64,000 nt of DNA from Lycium barbarum (taxonomy: Eukaryota > Streptophyta > Magnoliopsida > Solanales > Solanaceae), in assembly GCF_019175385.1 (NCBI RefSeq), contig NC_083341.1, positions 65,567,800 through 65,631,799 on the forward strand, written 5' to 3'. The notes beneath the pieces were generated by a model that had not been told where the DNA came from, did no database searches, and saw nothing but the letters and a program-made list of their open reading frames with translations. Positions within the stretch are counted from its first letter, which is position 1; every line of letters starts with the position of its first letter. This document shows positions 22,264 to 32,717 of this stretch, piece by piece. A program made the position numbers and the translations under genes.

Positions 22264-25228
22264 TCCTGAGAATGTAACATAAGAGCAGAATAATGCATTA
22301 TGTTCTATGAATTCTTTGGAGGAAGTGAAGAAGGCTGTCTTTGAACTTGTAGGAGATAGTGCATGTGAACCTGATGGTTTCTCAGGAATTTTCTATCAAA
22401 AATGTTGGGATATAGTTGGTGCAGATATCTACAATGTGTTCAAAGCTTTTTATGAAGGGCAGACTCTTCCAAAATATTTCACTCATACTAACTTGGTTTT
22501 TCTGCCAAAGAAAGCCATTGTCAACACTCTTTCTGATTTGAGGCCCATCAATCTTAGCAACTTCATCAACAAGGTCATAACTAGAGTGATTCATGATAGG
22601 TTGGAATCTATCCTCCTTTCATTGATATCTCTAAACCAATCTGGTTTTGTTAAGGGCAAAAACATTATTGAAAATATGTTAATTAAACAAGAATTAGTAG
22701 CTGATATTAGACAGAGAGGAAAACTAACAAATGTGGTTATCAAGTCAGATATGGCAAAAGCTTATGATAAGGTATCTTGGAGTTATCTTATACAAGTGAT
22801 GAAGAAGATGGGATTTGCAGATATGTTTGTTGATATAATTTGGAGAATTGTTGCAAATAATTGGTACTCTATACTAATAAATGGGCAATCTCATGGTTTC
22901 ATTCACTCTACAAAAGGAGTAAAGAAAGGTGATCCTCTATCACTTGCTTTGTTTATACTGGCTGCTGAGGTACTGTCTAGAGCACTTCACTCTCTTTTGA
23001 GAATGTATGTTTAGAGGATATGGAATGCCTAAGTGGAGTTCAAATTTGAATCACATTTCATATGCTGATGATACTATAGTGTTTGCTTCTGCTGAAAGGA
23101 ATTCTTTGCAGAGAATTATGGATGTTCTGCATCAGTATGAAATTGTTTCAGGCCAGAAAATCAATATGGATAAGAGCTCCTTTTACATGCACAAGAAAAT
23201 GGCTAGTGGGATGATTCAGGAGGTGTAGCATGCTACAGGTTTCACTAGGGGAGATTTCTCATTTACCTATCTGGGATGTCTAATATTTCATGCAAGAAGA
23301 CAAAAGTTGTTCTATAAAGATGTGATGAAGAAAGTTAGAGATAACCTACAGGCTTGGAAAGGAAAACTGCTTTCTTTTGGAGGAAAAGCAGTATTAATTA
23401 CTAGTGTCTTACAAAGTATTTCCATTTACCTCCTATCAGCAATGGTTCCACCAAAGTGTGTTATTCAGGAATTACATAAGCTTTTCAACAGGTTCTTCTG
23501 GAAAAACAAGGAGGAGGGCAGATGCAAACACTGGTCTGAATGGTTAAAGTTATGTTATCCAATGAATGAGGGTGGATTAGGATTCAGGTTCTTATTTGAT
23601 GTCTCTAAATCTCTCTTCACTAAACTCTGGTGGAGATTTAGAACCAGCAACTCCCTATGGTCAAATTTCATGTGTAAAAAATATTGCAAGAAACTCAGGC
23701 CAACTGTGGTACAATTGAAAGGTGGATCTCAAACTTGGAAGCTGATGTTAGAAGCCAGGGATGAAATGGATCAACATGTTTGGTGGGAGCCTAATAATGG
23801 TTCTTCTTCTGTATGGTTCGATAATTAGACAAAGCTTGGAGCTTTGCATGACTATGTTCCGTCACAAGTTCAAAGAGTATGTTCCTTCACAAGTTCAAAG
23901 AGATGGGACATTGGAAGATCTTGAGAAATTGATGAAAGGTGAACATTGGAATATAACAAGAATGCAAAACTTATTACCTGATAATACTCTCATCAGAAGA
24001 AATTTAAAGGAGTTGGTTAGAACACAAGAGAGAGATAAGACAAGGTGGATGCTTACAAGTACAGGGAAATTTTTAGTAAGCAGTACATGGAAATGTCTTA
24101 TTCAAAGATCTCAGGTGTCACAATATTGAGGAAAATTTTGGATGAAAGGATTGCCTTTCAAAGTGTCATTGTTTCCGTGGAGAGTTTGGTTGTACATGAT
24201 ACCAATTGATGAGGTGCTGGAGAAGATGAACATTTTTGTAGTAGCAATATGCTAGTGTTGCCAATCTCAGACTATCTTTTCATAACTGGTCCATTTGCAA
24301 GTAGAGTATGGAGATACTTTTGTGCTGCAACAAGAATTTCAGGACCATTTGTTCAGGCAAAACAAACAGTTTTGGTATAGTGGAGTGCACAAGGTGTTGC
24401 AAGATTGAAACCTCTATATCAGCCATTAGGTTGCTCCAGCTATAATAATGTGGCAAATTTGGAAAAGTAGAAATACTCTGAGGAATGGTTTCATTCAACA
24501 AGGTGATTTATGAGATCAATAGAAATCTGTACTTGTTCGCACAGCAGAGATTTCCTTGGATGCAGAATTTACCAAAAATCTGGCCTTTTATGGTTCAACA
24601 TTTGGAGAATTTCAGCATACTACTGTCTTGCAAACAGCTAATATGGAGGCCTCCAATTGAAGGAAGTTACAAGTGCAATACTAATGGTGCATCAAGGGGA
24701 AATCCTGGCCCAGTTCTGTAGCATTTTGCAGAAAAACTACACTAGTGATCTCATTTATGCAGGTGGAAGAAGATTATCTGATACTATTAATCTTGTAGCA
24801 GAAGCTGTGGCTATTAAGGAAGGGCTTAAATACTGTATTGAACATTAATTATTACCACTGCTTGTAGAAACCGATTCTTTAACAATGCAGAAGATTTTAG
24901 ATGGAATATGAGAGGCTCCATAGAGTATCTCATTGGTGGTAAAGAGGATCCAAAATTGGAGAAAGGGAAAGCAAATTCAGGTGGAACATATATTGAGAGA
25001 AGGGAACTGTTTGGCAGATTATTTCACTAACCTTGTTTTTTATTTTGCAGATACAATACAATTTCACTATTTTCAGGAAGTTCCATCATCGGGAAGAATA
25101 ATAATCAATTTGGAAAAGGCTCAAACACCAAATTTAGAATCAAATCAACAGCAAGACGGATCAATGCAAATCACTAGGTGCTGCGAAAGAGCTAAACTGA
25201 GCATATCATTGACTTCAATGAGTGGTAT
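22264..25228 (+). pseudogene. L1 ORF2, reverse transcriptase to RNase H portion
   Basis: Continues the ORF2 interrupted at 18891. The RT domain occupies 22307-23228: LPKK, the DLRPINL and SDMAKAYDKVSW blocks, KKGDPLS, and the catalytic SYADDT motif near 23057-23074. A frameshift near 23010 and a stop at 23226-23228 break it. 23307-23828 carries the conserved post-RT region (FGGKAVLITSVLQSI, FFWKNKE). A stop at 23827 and more breaks follow. An RNase H domain is visible at 24640-25060 (CNTNGASRGNPGP, where Asn replaces the usual catalytic Asp; AEAVAIKEGL; VETDSL; EGNCLADYFTN). Plant L1 elements with a C-terminal RNase H are known. The coding part ends near 25200, before the nested Athila LTR. 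Confidence 0.8.
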
Positions 25229-25833
25229 TGATACGCTCAAATTACACATATTAATGGCGTAAAGCGGACGTTGTCAAATATAGTAACCCAAACAAGTTTG
25301 GGGTCGAATCCCACAGGGAATATGGAGAGAAAAGGGTACTAATTGTATGCGATACTAATCTTTAAAGGCTTTAATCCTATTCCGAGTATTTTAAAAAGAG
25401 ATTTGGTTTGTATTTGCCATTTTAACTGTTTGGAATATGTTTGGATTTGGAAAACCAAAGTTGTGTCCCCGCAATGATTAGACGTTATGCTATGGGTGTC
25501 AATATGATACATTTCTAATGGGTCGCGGTTATGTATGCACTTAATCTCTAATACACTTTCTAATATTTTCCAATAGTTAGAAAGTATTTCTTTTCATGAT
25601 TTTCCCAAATGCGGAAAAGTTATAAATGAGGTTGATTAAATATGCCAAGTAGAACTCATCTTATTCTTAAGCGAGTTCATTAAACGAGGGTTAGCACCCT
25701 GAGTCCTTGTTATATTATTTCAAATCACACTCTAATTCATCTTTCCAAATAAACAAGGGTTTGTGCATGAACAAGTGTTTGCAACCACTTATAGAACAAT
25801 GAATGCGAGAAATAATAAAACACATCACAACCC

Positions 25834-25835
<2 letters not shown>

Positions 25836-25913
<78 letters not shown>
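25836..25913. repeat. (AT)n microsatellite, about 39 units
   Basis: Pure AT dinucleotides inside the Athila solo LTR. ORFs read through it as Ile-Tyr repeats are artefacts. Confidence 0.95.
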
Positions 25914-25918
<5 letters not shown>

Positions 25919-26219
25919 TTAGATACCCATTACATAGCACTCATCATTTGGGTCCACAACTTTGATTTAAGAGACTACTCACACATTATGGTCTCAAAAG
26001 TAGTAAGCAATAAATGAGACATAAAGCTTACAAATGTAATAAAGATGATGGAATATAGAATCTTGTTGTCTTCACTAAGCTTCAAAAGGGGAGTATTTAA
26101 TGCTCACCCACTAATGGGACTTTTTTTAAGTGAGTACAATAAAATCTGGATGCTTAAAATGACCTAAAATGTTCTTTAAATAGGCTCCAGAAACGCACAG
26201 CAAAAACTGACAAAATTGT

Positions 26220-26510
26220 CCCCCGATAGCAAGATCGATGGACCGTCGATTTCTTCGTCTTTTGTACCTTCAGCACTGTGTACCGTTCGACGGTGCCGTC
26301 GACCAGTTCGACGCTCCATCGAGTATTCCGTCTTTTTCTCCTCTGTTGAGAGATCCTTCTTGACGACACAAACGACGAAACGTCGATCAGTTCGACGCTT
26401 CGTCGATGCCTCCGTCCTTTGTCGTCTTCAACTTTGTCATCACTGGAAAATCAGGCTTATCGACGATTCAAAGGACGGTTCGTCGACTGATCGACGGACC
26501 GTCGATTCTC
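26220..26510 (-). promoter_or_regulatory. ACCGTCGA-type palindrome cluster of Athila LTR
   Basis: Includes TCGACGGACCGTCGA (26491-26505), a 7-1-7 palindrome, plus several CGACG/CGTCG partial copies. It lies just upstream (minus strand) of a TATA-like CTATTTAAAG. It shares the ACGGACCGT core with the unrelated chromovirus LTR at 810-824. Confidence 0.55.
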
Positions 26511-26674
26511 ATTTCTGGCGAATTTTTCTATTGTTCTTTGCTTTTTGCTTTTGGGCCATTGTTTTCCTAAAACACAACAAAACATATTAACGAGAACCAG
26601 ACTTACTTGAAAACAACCAAGATTCATAGTAAAAAGGCGTCGAATGTGCTACAAATCCGCGGCACATCAGGTAT

Positions 26675-27218
26675 TAACATAAGTGTTCAATCTGCTGAAG
26701 GAACTGCTATGTTTGGTTGGGAATGCAGAAGTTCTATTGTTTGCAGAAGCTGATCCAAGTTTTATAACTATGCTCAACTGATGTTGCATATGTTACTCAG
26801 GACCAGGCTTCAAAGTTGAACTAATATAGCAGAATCTGTTTTGGCACGAATATGCAGTATACAAGTTGGTTCTATGTGTTTTGGTCCAGTTTCATTCATG
26901 CTAAATGATTGCAATTCTTAACATACACAACATGAGGATATTATTACATCCAAGACTACCTGAAGAACTTCATGAGATCTTGATCCATTCCATCTGTGAG
27001 ACTTGTAGGTGTGAAAGATGGATTCAAATCAAGGCCATTAGATTTTAGTAGTTATACTCTTGAAGTGTAGTTAGGATTTTGCACAACTATAGCTTACATT
27101 TCCACTTTCTGTCTATTTCCTATTTTTATTGTTTCTTCAACCATTTTGGTTGCTTGTACAGTTTTGGACTATTAATAAAACACCCACAAATTTTGGTGGT
27201 TTTATTCAAAAAAAAAAA
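26675..27218 (+). other. L1 3' UTR and poly(A) tail
   Basis: Resumes the L1 sequence after the Athila LTR duplication. It has no ORF, and ends ATTAATAAAACACCC... with an A11 run at 27208-27218. Confidence 0.65.
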
Positions 27219-27346
27219 GGGGTCTACTCAAAAGAATTGATAGACTGGTTTTTTTAAAGTCATGTGACATTTTTTTTAATAAAAAAGAAAAGCTAAACGA
27301 TTTTAAAAAAAATTATGTCAGCGAAAATGGTATATCTGCACCATTT
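27219..27346. other. Middle part of split MULE-type MITE
   Basis: AT-rich MULE sequence between the L1 tail and the RTE LINE. Its last 18 bases (27329-27346) are the left target duplication of the RTE element. Confidence 0.6.
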
Positions 27347-27366
27347 ACAACAACAACAACAACAAC
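27347..27366 (-). repeat. (TTG)n 3' terminus of RTE LINE
   Basis: Six ACA/ACAAC repeats on the plus strand. RTE elements typically end in short tandem repeats instead of poly(A). Confidence 0.8.
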
Positions 27367-27659
27367 CAAGTGAAATCCCACAACGTGGGGTCTGGGGAGG
27401 GTAGAGTGTACGCAGACCTTACTCCTACCAAGGTAGGACGGCTGTTTCCGAAAGACCCTCGGCTCAATAAAAAAACATAAAAAGAGGTCAGATAAGGCTA
27501 AGAGATTCAAAGCGATATGGAAATGAAGTAACGCAAGCGACACAGATAACATAGAATAATCAAAGCACAGGAAATAGCAGATAATAGCATAAATCTTAGC
27601 ACAAGAAATTATACTACGATAATGCGACTACTAATAAGACAGGATAATGAGACTATCTA

Positions 27660-30425
27660 CTAGCCTTCTACCCTAATAAGGGTCCTCCAAACCCTCCTAT
27701 CTAAGGTCATGTCCTCGGTAAGCTGTAATTGCGCCATGTCGTGTCTAATTACCTCTCCCCAATACTTCTTTGGCCTACCCCTACCTCGTCTGAAACCATC
27801 CATGGCCAACCTCTCACACCTCCGCACTGGGGCATCTGTGTCTCTCCTCTTCACATGCCCAAACCATCTCAATCTCGCTTCTCGCATCTTGTCTTCCACC
27901 GAGGCCACTCCCACCTTGTCCCGAATATCCTCATTCCTAATCCTGTCACTCCTGGTGTGGCCACACATCCATCTCAACATTCTCATCTCAACAACTTTCA
28001 TCTTTTGAACGTGAGAAATCTTAACTGGCCAACACTCCGCCCCATACAACATAGTCGGTCTAACCACCACTTTGTAGAACTTGCCCTTAAGTTGTGGTGG
28101 CACCTTCTTGTCATATAGCACTCCGGAAGCAAGCCTCTATTTCATCCACCCTGCCCCAATACGATGTGTGACATCATCGTCAATCTCCCCGCTGCCTTGC
28201 ATAATAGACCCAAGATACTTGAAACTACTTTTCTTCTGGATGGCTTGGGTACCAAGCCTCACTTCCAAGCCAGCCTCCTAGGGTGCTTCACTAAACTTAC
28301 ACTCTAATTACTCTGTCTTGGTCCTTCTCGGCTTAAACCCTTTAGACTCCAGAGTTTGTCTCCAATCCTCCAGCTTAGCGTTAACTCCGCTACGAGTCAC
28401 ATCAATCAGGACTATGTCATCCGCAAAAAGCATACACCATGGCACCTCACCTTGAATTTGTCGTGTCAATCCATCCATCACTAAGGCAAATAAAAACGAA
28501 CTAAGAGCTGATCCTTGATGCAACCCCATCACAACTGGAAAGTGCTCTGAGTCTCCTCCTACTGTCCTTACCCTAGTTTTGGCTCCCTCATGCATGTCCT
28601 TGATCACCCTAATGTACGCCATAGGTACACCTTTAGCCTCCAAGCATCTCTATAGGATCTCTCTTGGAACTTTATCGTAAGCCTTTTCTAGGTCGATGAA
28701 TACCATGTGTAAGTCCATCTTCCTCTCGCTATACTGCTCCACCAGTCTCCTCACAAGATGGATGGCTTCTGTAGTTGAGCGTCCCGGCATGAATCTGAAC
28801 TGATTCTCTGAAATAGACACGCCTTTCATCACCCTTATCTCCACCACCCTTTCCCACACTTTCATAGTATGGCTTAGCAGCTTGATACCTCTATAGTTGT
28901 TGTAACTCTGGATATCTCCCTTGTTCTTGTATAGAGGGACCATTACACTCGACCTCCATTCTTCAGGCATCATTGCCGTCTTAAAGATGACATTAAACAA
29001 CCTAGTCAGCCACTCCAAACCTGCCAGGCCCGCACTCTTCCAAAATTCCCCAGGAACCTCGTCAGGTCCGGTCGCTCTTCCCCTGCGCATCCTACGAACA
29101 GCACCCTTAACCTCCTCAACCTTAATACTCCTGCAATACCCAAAATCGTGACGCCTTCCTGTATGTTCTAAATCTCCCAACACAATGTCTCTGTCCCCTT
29201 CTTCATTTAAGAGTTTGGAGAAGTATGACTGCCATCTCCGTCTAATGAGAGTCTCCTCTACCAATACTTTGCCATGCTCGTCCTTGATGCACTTCACTTG
29301 AACCACATCACGTGCCTTTCTCTCCCTCGCCTTGGCTAGCCTGAACAATTTCTGATCCCCTCTTTTCTCTTCTAATTCAGCATAAAGGCGTTCAAAAGCT
29401 GCCGTTTTTGCCGTCGCAACCGCCAACTTCGCCTCCTTCCTAATGCAACTAGCCGTCCTATCCCACATACTTGTCGCATCCCCACTACTATCCCAGGCCC
29501 CCATAACCTTCAGTTTCTCTCCCATCTCCACGGCACTAGTCGTGGTCAAACTCTCCCATATGATCCTAGGTCGGTCATCCACGACCCTCTTCTTCCCCGT
29601 CATCTTGATCCCTAAATCCATCACCAAGAGCTTATGTCGGGTTGTAAGATAGTCGCTCGGGATAACCTTACAGTCTTTGCACAGACCTTTATCGTCCTTC
29701 CTAAGGAGTAAAAAGTCTATTTGGGTCTTACCCACTGAACTACGGAAGGTTATCAAGTGCTCCTCCTTCTTTGGGAAACTCGAATTGGCTATCACTAACC
29801 CGAAAGCTCTTGCAAAATCCAAAAGTGAGACTCCTCCTCTATTCCTGTCCCCGAAGCCAAAGCCTCCATGCACATCATCATAACCTCCCGAAATAGGCCC
29901 GATGTGCCCATTGAAATCACCTCCCACGAATAACTTCTCAGTAGGCGGTATGCCTCCCACTAGTTCATCTAAATCCTCCCAAAAGCGTCTCTTCTCCTCC
30001 TCGCCTAAGCCCGCTTGCGGCGCATATGCACTAATATTATTCAAAGTGAGCCCTTTAACGACCACTTTAATCGACATCATCCTATCATTGGCTCTCCTAA
30101 CCTCTACCACCTGGTCCCTTAAATCACTATCTACTAAAATGCCCACCCCATTTCTATACTTCGACCTACCAGAGAACCACAGCTTATACCCGTCTACCTC
30201 TTTAGCTTTAGGACCTACCCATTTAGTCTCTTGGACACAAGCTATATTAATCTTCCTCTTCTTAAGAATCTTAACTAGCTCTATGGACTTCCCCGTTAAC
30301 GTCCCAATGTTCCAAGACCCTACTCTCAACCTAGAGGCTCCTTTAGCCCACTTACCCCTCCTAACCCTCGCCGCCGTCCCCGAACGAGAACATGACCCTA
30401 GTCTACCATCACTAACCAAAGCCAC
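27660..30425 (-). pseudogene. RTE LINE ORF: endonuclease and reverse transcriptase
   Basis: A single reading frame of 922 codons encodes the RTE polyprotein. The first 591 codons are open from ATG at 30425. The endonuclease comes first: [26 protein letters not shown] and [11 protein letters not shown]. The RT follows: [47 protein letters not shown] and the catalytic LFADDIVL. The C-terminal segment includes LYGAECW and a basic [11 protein letters not shown] tail. Four in-frame stops, at 28650-28652 (TAG), 28308-28310 (TAA), 28278-28280 (TAG) and 28137-28139 (TAG), inactivate it, but no frameshift was found. All stops fall near or after the RT active region, and the endonuclease looks intact. 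This is the least decayed ORF in the window. Plus-strand ORFs over this interval are antisense shadows. Confidence 0.9.
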
Positions 30426-31015
30426 GAAAATAAGTATGAACTAATAAATTATTCAAAAGTCTAAAGTCAGCAAAATATAACTACAAGTGTATGGACAAAT
30501 TACGAATATGACAACCGGAGGTACCAACTCCAGTTGAACTGAACCTGGTTGTCGCCGGAAAATACTGTTCACGGTCGAGTTACTGTTCACTGGCGGAAAA
30601 ATGTTCACAAATACCTAAACGGGAGAAGAGAATAGGAGGGAAAAAAGAAGAAAAGAAAAATAAAAGAAAAAGGGAAAAAGGAGAGAGAAAAAGAGGGCTG
30701 GCCGGAAAAAGTCGCCGGAAAAAATCGCCGGTGATGGCGTAGCTGCGTACTGGCAGCGCCAGGAGCAGATTAAAAAAAGGGAAAAAAGGAGAAGAGAAGA
30801 AGGAGAGGAGAAGAAGAAAAGGAAAGAGAGAAGAAAAGTAAATCTAGCCGGAAAAGTGGCCGGCGTTACCTGGTCGCCGGCGTTACCTGGTCGTCGGCGT
30901 CACCTGAACAGTGGTGGCGTATGGTCGCCGGACGGAGTGGTGGGTGGGCAGATCTGAGAGAGAGCAGAGGAGAGAGAAAGAGCAGAGCAGAGGAGAGGGT
31001 ATATTTGCACCATTT

Positions 31016-31141
31016 GTGTAACGATAAGGGTATATTTGCACCATTTTTGTCATGGAAGGGATATATATGCACCACTTTTTTAACGAGGGGTATTTCTGTT
31101 CCTAAATTACAAAGTTAAAGGGTATATTTGCATCTTTGCCC
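31016..31141. other. Right end of split MULE-type MITE
   Basis: Carries the right terminal inverted repeat. GGTATATTTGCACCATTT-type subrepeats occur twice here, at 30998 and 31028, so the TIR contains internal repeats that the RTE targeted. Confidence 0.65.
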
Positions 31142-31207
31142 TTTTATCAATTTGCTCTGAAAATATGTAAATATAACACGATCCACCAATTTGATACTCT
31201 TTATAAG

Positions 31208-31338
31208 GTAGGGATTTAGTAGCTCAGTTGGTTGACTACCTGAACTTTTACCTTATTGGTGAGAGTTCGAATTCGCACATTGTAATTCCCTCCCCCATTT
31301 CCCCATCCCCAACCCGCCCTATGTAATTAAAAAAAAAA
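31208..31338 (+). mobile_element. tRNA-derived SINE, 131 bp, 12-bp TSD
   Basis: Contains pol III promoter boxes: A box TAGCTCAGTTGG (about 31220-31231) and B box GAGTTCGAATTC (31261-31272). A C-rich body and an A run follow. Flanking duplications ACTCTTTATAAG lie at 31196-31207 and 31339-31350 and match exactly. The tRNA-like head does not fold to a complete tRNA, so this is not a tRNA gene. It is similar to Solanaceae SINEs (TS/SolS types); the exact family needs alignment. Confidence 0.9.
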
Positions 31339-31350
31339 ACTCTTTATAAG

Positions 31351-32262
31351 CTGAAAAGGACATCGGATATTCTTAGGAAAAGAGAAGTTCAGTACCAAAT
31401 GGCAGTAACGATTTGACCAAGTCAAATGTCTGAATTGAAAGATGAAGTCAATTAGAGGGAAATTGCGAGGAGGTGGATACAACGTTAGCATCAATCTAGG
31501 ATTGTTGTTTTAGTAACATGTTAATTAGCAGACTAATCACAGTAATTTAGGATCCCATCTCTTAATTCACTGAGGTAAGGGGGACTCTTGCTTCGGGTGA
31601 TCATCTTAGGAATGGTGCAATTTAATTAAGTTTATTTTTTTTGTATGAATGCTGTCATTTTGAGAAACTTTTGATTAATTATTGATGAACAAGTTTAAGT
31701 ATTCGCAAAGAACTTCAAGATAATATCGCCGAACCTTCAAACGAAAATGGCGTTCGAGCACTTTTCAGCCACTAAAACGGTCATCCGAACTTTTGCGTAT
31801 CCTTGATGTATTGATCCTACCTTATTAATCGCACAAAAATAAGTAGGGTTCTATATAAAATATTGATGTTTCGGGGTCGCGAAACATGATTAATCTATGG
31901 TCAAAATACGTTAAAAAGTGTAATGGAAGAAGGGTTAACTAAAAGGGTTGGAAAAAAAAACGCACTATAGCGCAGTAATTTACTGCGCTATAGCATGTCC
32001 GTTTATACACTATAGCGCAGTAAATTATTGCGCTATAGCAGTTAACGGCTCCGTCTCCGTTACTGCTATAGCGCAGTAAAATACTGCGCTATAGGTAGTT
32101 TTGTAACTTTTTTTTTTGTTAGGGTATTTTGGTTCAAAAAGTTTTTTCTAGGGGTATTATGGTTCCGAACTTTTTGTAATTTCATTTTGTATAGAAATTC
32201 AATATTTTTTAATTACATAAAAATTTAATAAACAGTATTTCTTTATTTAACATTACCCTAAG
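31351..32262. other. Intergenic AT-rich DNA with palindrome cluster
   Basis: No gene or recognised element. It holds the three 29-bp palindromes (31965-32094) and a T-rich stretch with two GGGTATT-TGGTTC-like blocks near 32123 and 32152. Confidence 0.5.
31965..32094. repeat. Three 29-bp palindromes, CTATAGCGCAGTAA arms
   Basis: 31965-31993 is a perfect 14-1-14 palindrome with arm CTATAGCGCAGTAA. 32010-32038 is the same with one arm mismatch (T for C). 32066-32094 is the same with the innermost pair mismatched (13-3-13). Spacing between starts is 45 and 56 bp. The spacers differ, so this is not a simple tandem repeat. Function is unknown. It may form hairpin RNA or cruciform DNA. Confidence 0.85.
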
Positions 32263-32714
32263 GGGTCGTTTGGTTGTTGGTAGGAGTTATGCAGAGTATT
32301 AGTTATGCAGTGATATGTTTTACAGGATTTAGTTGTGCAAATTTAGATATTTCATCTTTTATTCCGCATAAAATAATATATAAATTTCCTCACAACTTAT
32401 GTACATATATTAGCTATGCGAGATAGTAAACTAATCACCAAATCCTATACTTTGTATGCTAAATTTTACACTTTACAACTAAAATGCTATCCGCATTGAG
32501 GCTTGACTAAAATCCGAATTCGTGCCGGATAGTTCCATATTGAGGGGCAAAGTATTTCCTAACCAATGTGATTCCGTATCTAAAGGGCCTCAAACTCGAG
32601 ACCTCTTAATTAAGAATGAAGTGATATTCGTCACTACACCACAATCTTTATTGATAATTATGGTGACTTTAATATATAAATAATTCATTTCGTAACCAGC
32701 AACCATATGACCCC
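32263..32714. mobile_element. Tourist-like MITE (452 bp), TSD TAA
   Basis: Terminal inverted repeats GGGGTCGTTTGGTTGTTGGT and, from the right, GGGGTCATATGGTTGCTGGT. TAA duplications lie at 32260-32262 and 32715-32717. A 3-bp TAA duplication and a GGGGTCGTTTGGTT start fit PIF/Harbinger-related MITEs. No coding sequence. Confidence 0.75.
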
Positions 32715-32717
32715 TAA

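Larger units (their letters stand above)
25229..26669 (-). mobile_element. Athila-like solo LTR (1441 bp), TSD GGTAT
   Basis: Runs from TGATACGCTCAAATT to CCGCGGCACATCA on the plus strand, flanked by GGTAT at 25224-25228 and 26670-26674. The plus-strand block GGGGTCGAATCCCACAGGGA near the left end is the reverse complement of the CCCTGTGGGATTCGACCCC sequence typical of Athila LTR 3' ends, so it lies on the minus strand. It contains an (AT)n tract and an ACCGTCGA palindrome cluster (26220-26510) upstream of a minus-strand CTATTTAAAG (about 26174-26183). Confidence 0.9.
15160..27218 (+). mobile_element. L1-type LINE, degenerate and multiply interrupted
   Basis: A plus-strand non-LTR retrotransposon with ORF1 (15241-18113), ORF2 (18110 to about 25200), a 3' UTR resuming at 26675 and a poly(A) tail at 27208-27218. 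It is inserted in the MULE-like element. A possible target duplication shares GTCTAC (near 15148 and 27222) but is not exact, so the 5' end is approximate. Nested in it are two opposed LTR fragments (18892-22263), which replace roughly 500 bp of ORF2, and an Athila solo LTR (25229-26669). Confidence 0.8.
27347..30997 (-). mobile_element. RTE-type LINE, near full length, 18-bp TSD
   Basis: The minus-strand element has its 3' end at 27347, where it ends in a (TTG)n tract (minus strand), characteristic of RTE-clade elements. It is flanked by 18-bp target duplications beginning GGTATAT and ending GCACCATTT at 27329-27346 and 30998-31015, with a single C/T difference. Length is 3651 bp. The 5' UTR (30426-30997) is purine-rich with GCCGG blocks. 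One ORF covers 27660-30425. It is inserted in the MULE-like element. Confidence 0.9.
14761..31141. mobile_element. MULE-type MITE, split by L1 and RTE LINEs
   Basis: The left end reads GGGACAAGGTGCAAATATAC at 14761. The right end, read in reverse complement, is GGGCAAAGATGCAAATATAC at 31141. Inverted-repeat similarity continues for about 90 bp through ACCCCTC, AAAAAAGTGGTG and TATAT blocks. The flanks are ATTTATCAA (14752-14760) and TTTTATCAA (31142-31150), a 9-bp duplication with one change, as expected for Mutator-like elements. Its own DNA is 14761 to about 15160, about 27219-27346 and 31016-31141, roughly 650 bp. No transposase is present. Confidence 0.75.

Noticed and set aside
25737..26017. 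ORFs with Ile-Tyr repeats
   Set aside because: They read through an (AT)n microsatellite.
28921..30444. Plus-strand ORFs opposite the RTE LINE (up to 180 codons)
   Set aside because: They are antisense shadows of the strongly coding minus-strand frame and contain no domain.
31208..31338. tRNA gene
   Set aside because: A and B boxes are present, but there is no complete cloverleaf. The A tail and 12-bp duplications show a SINE.
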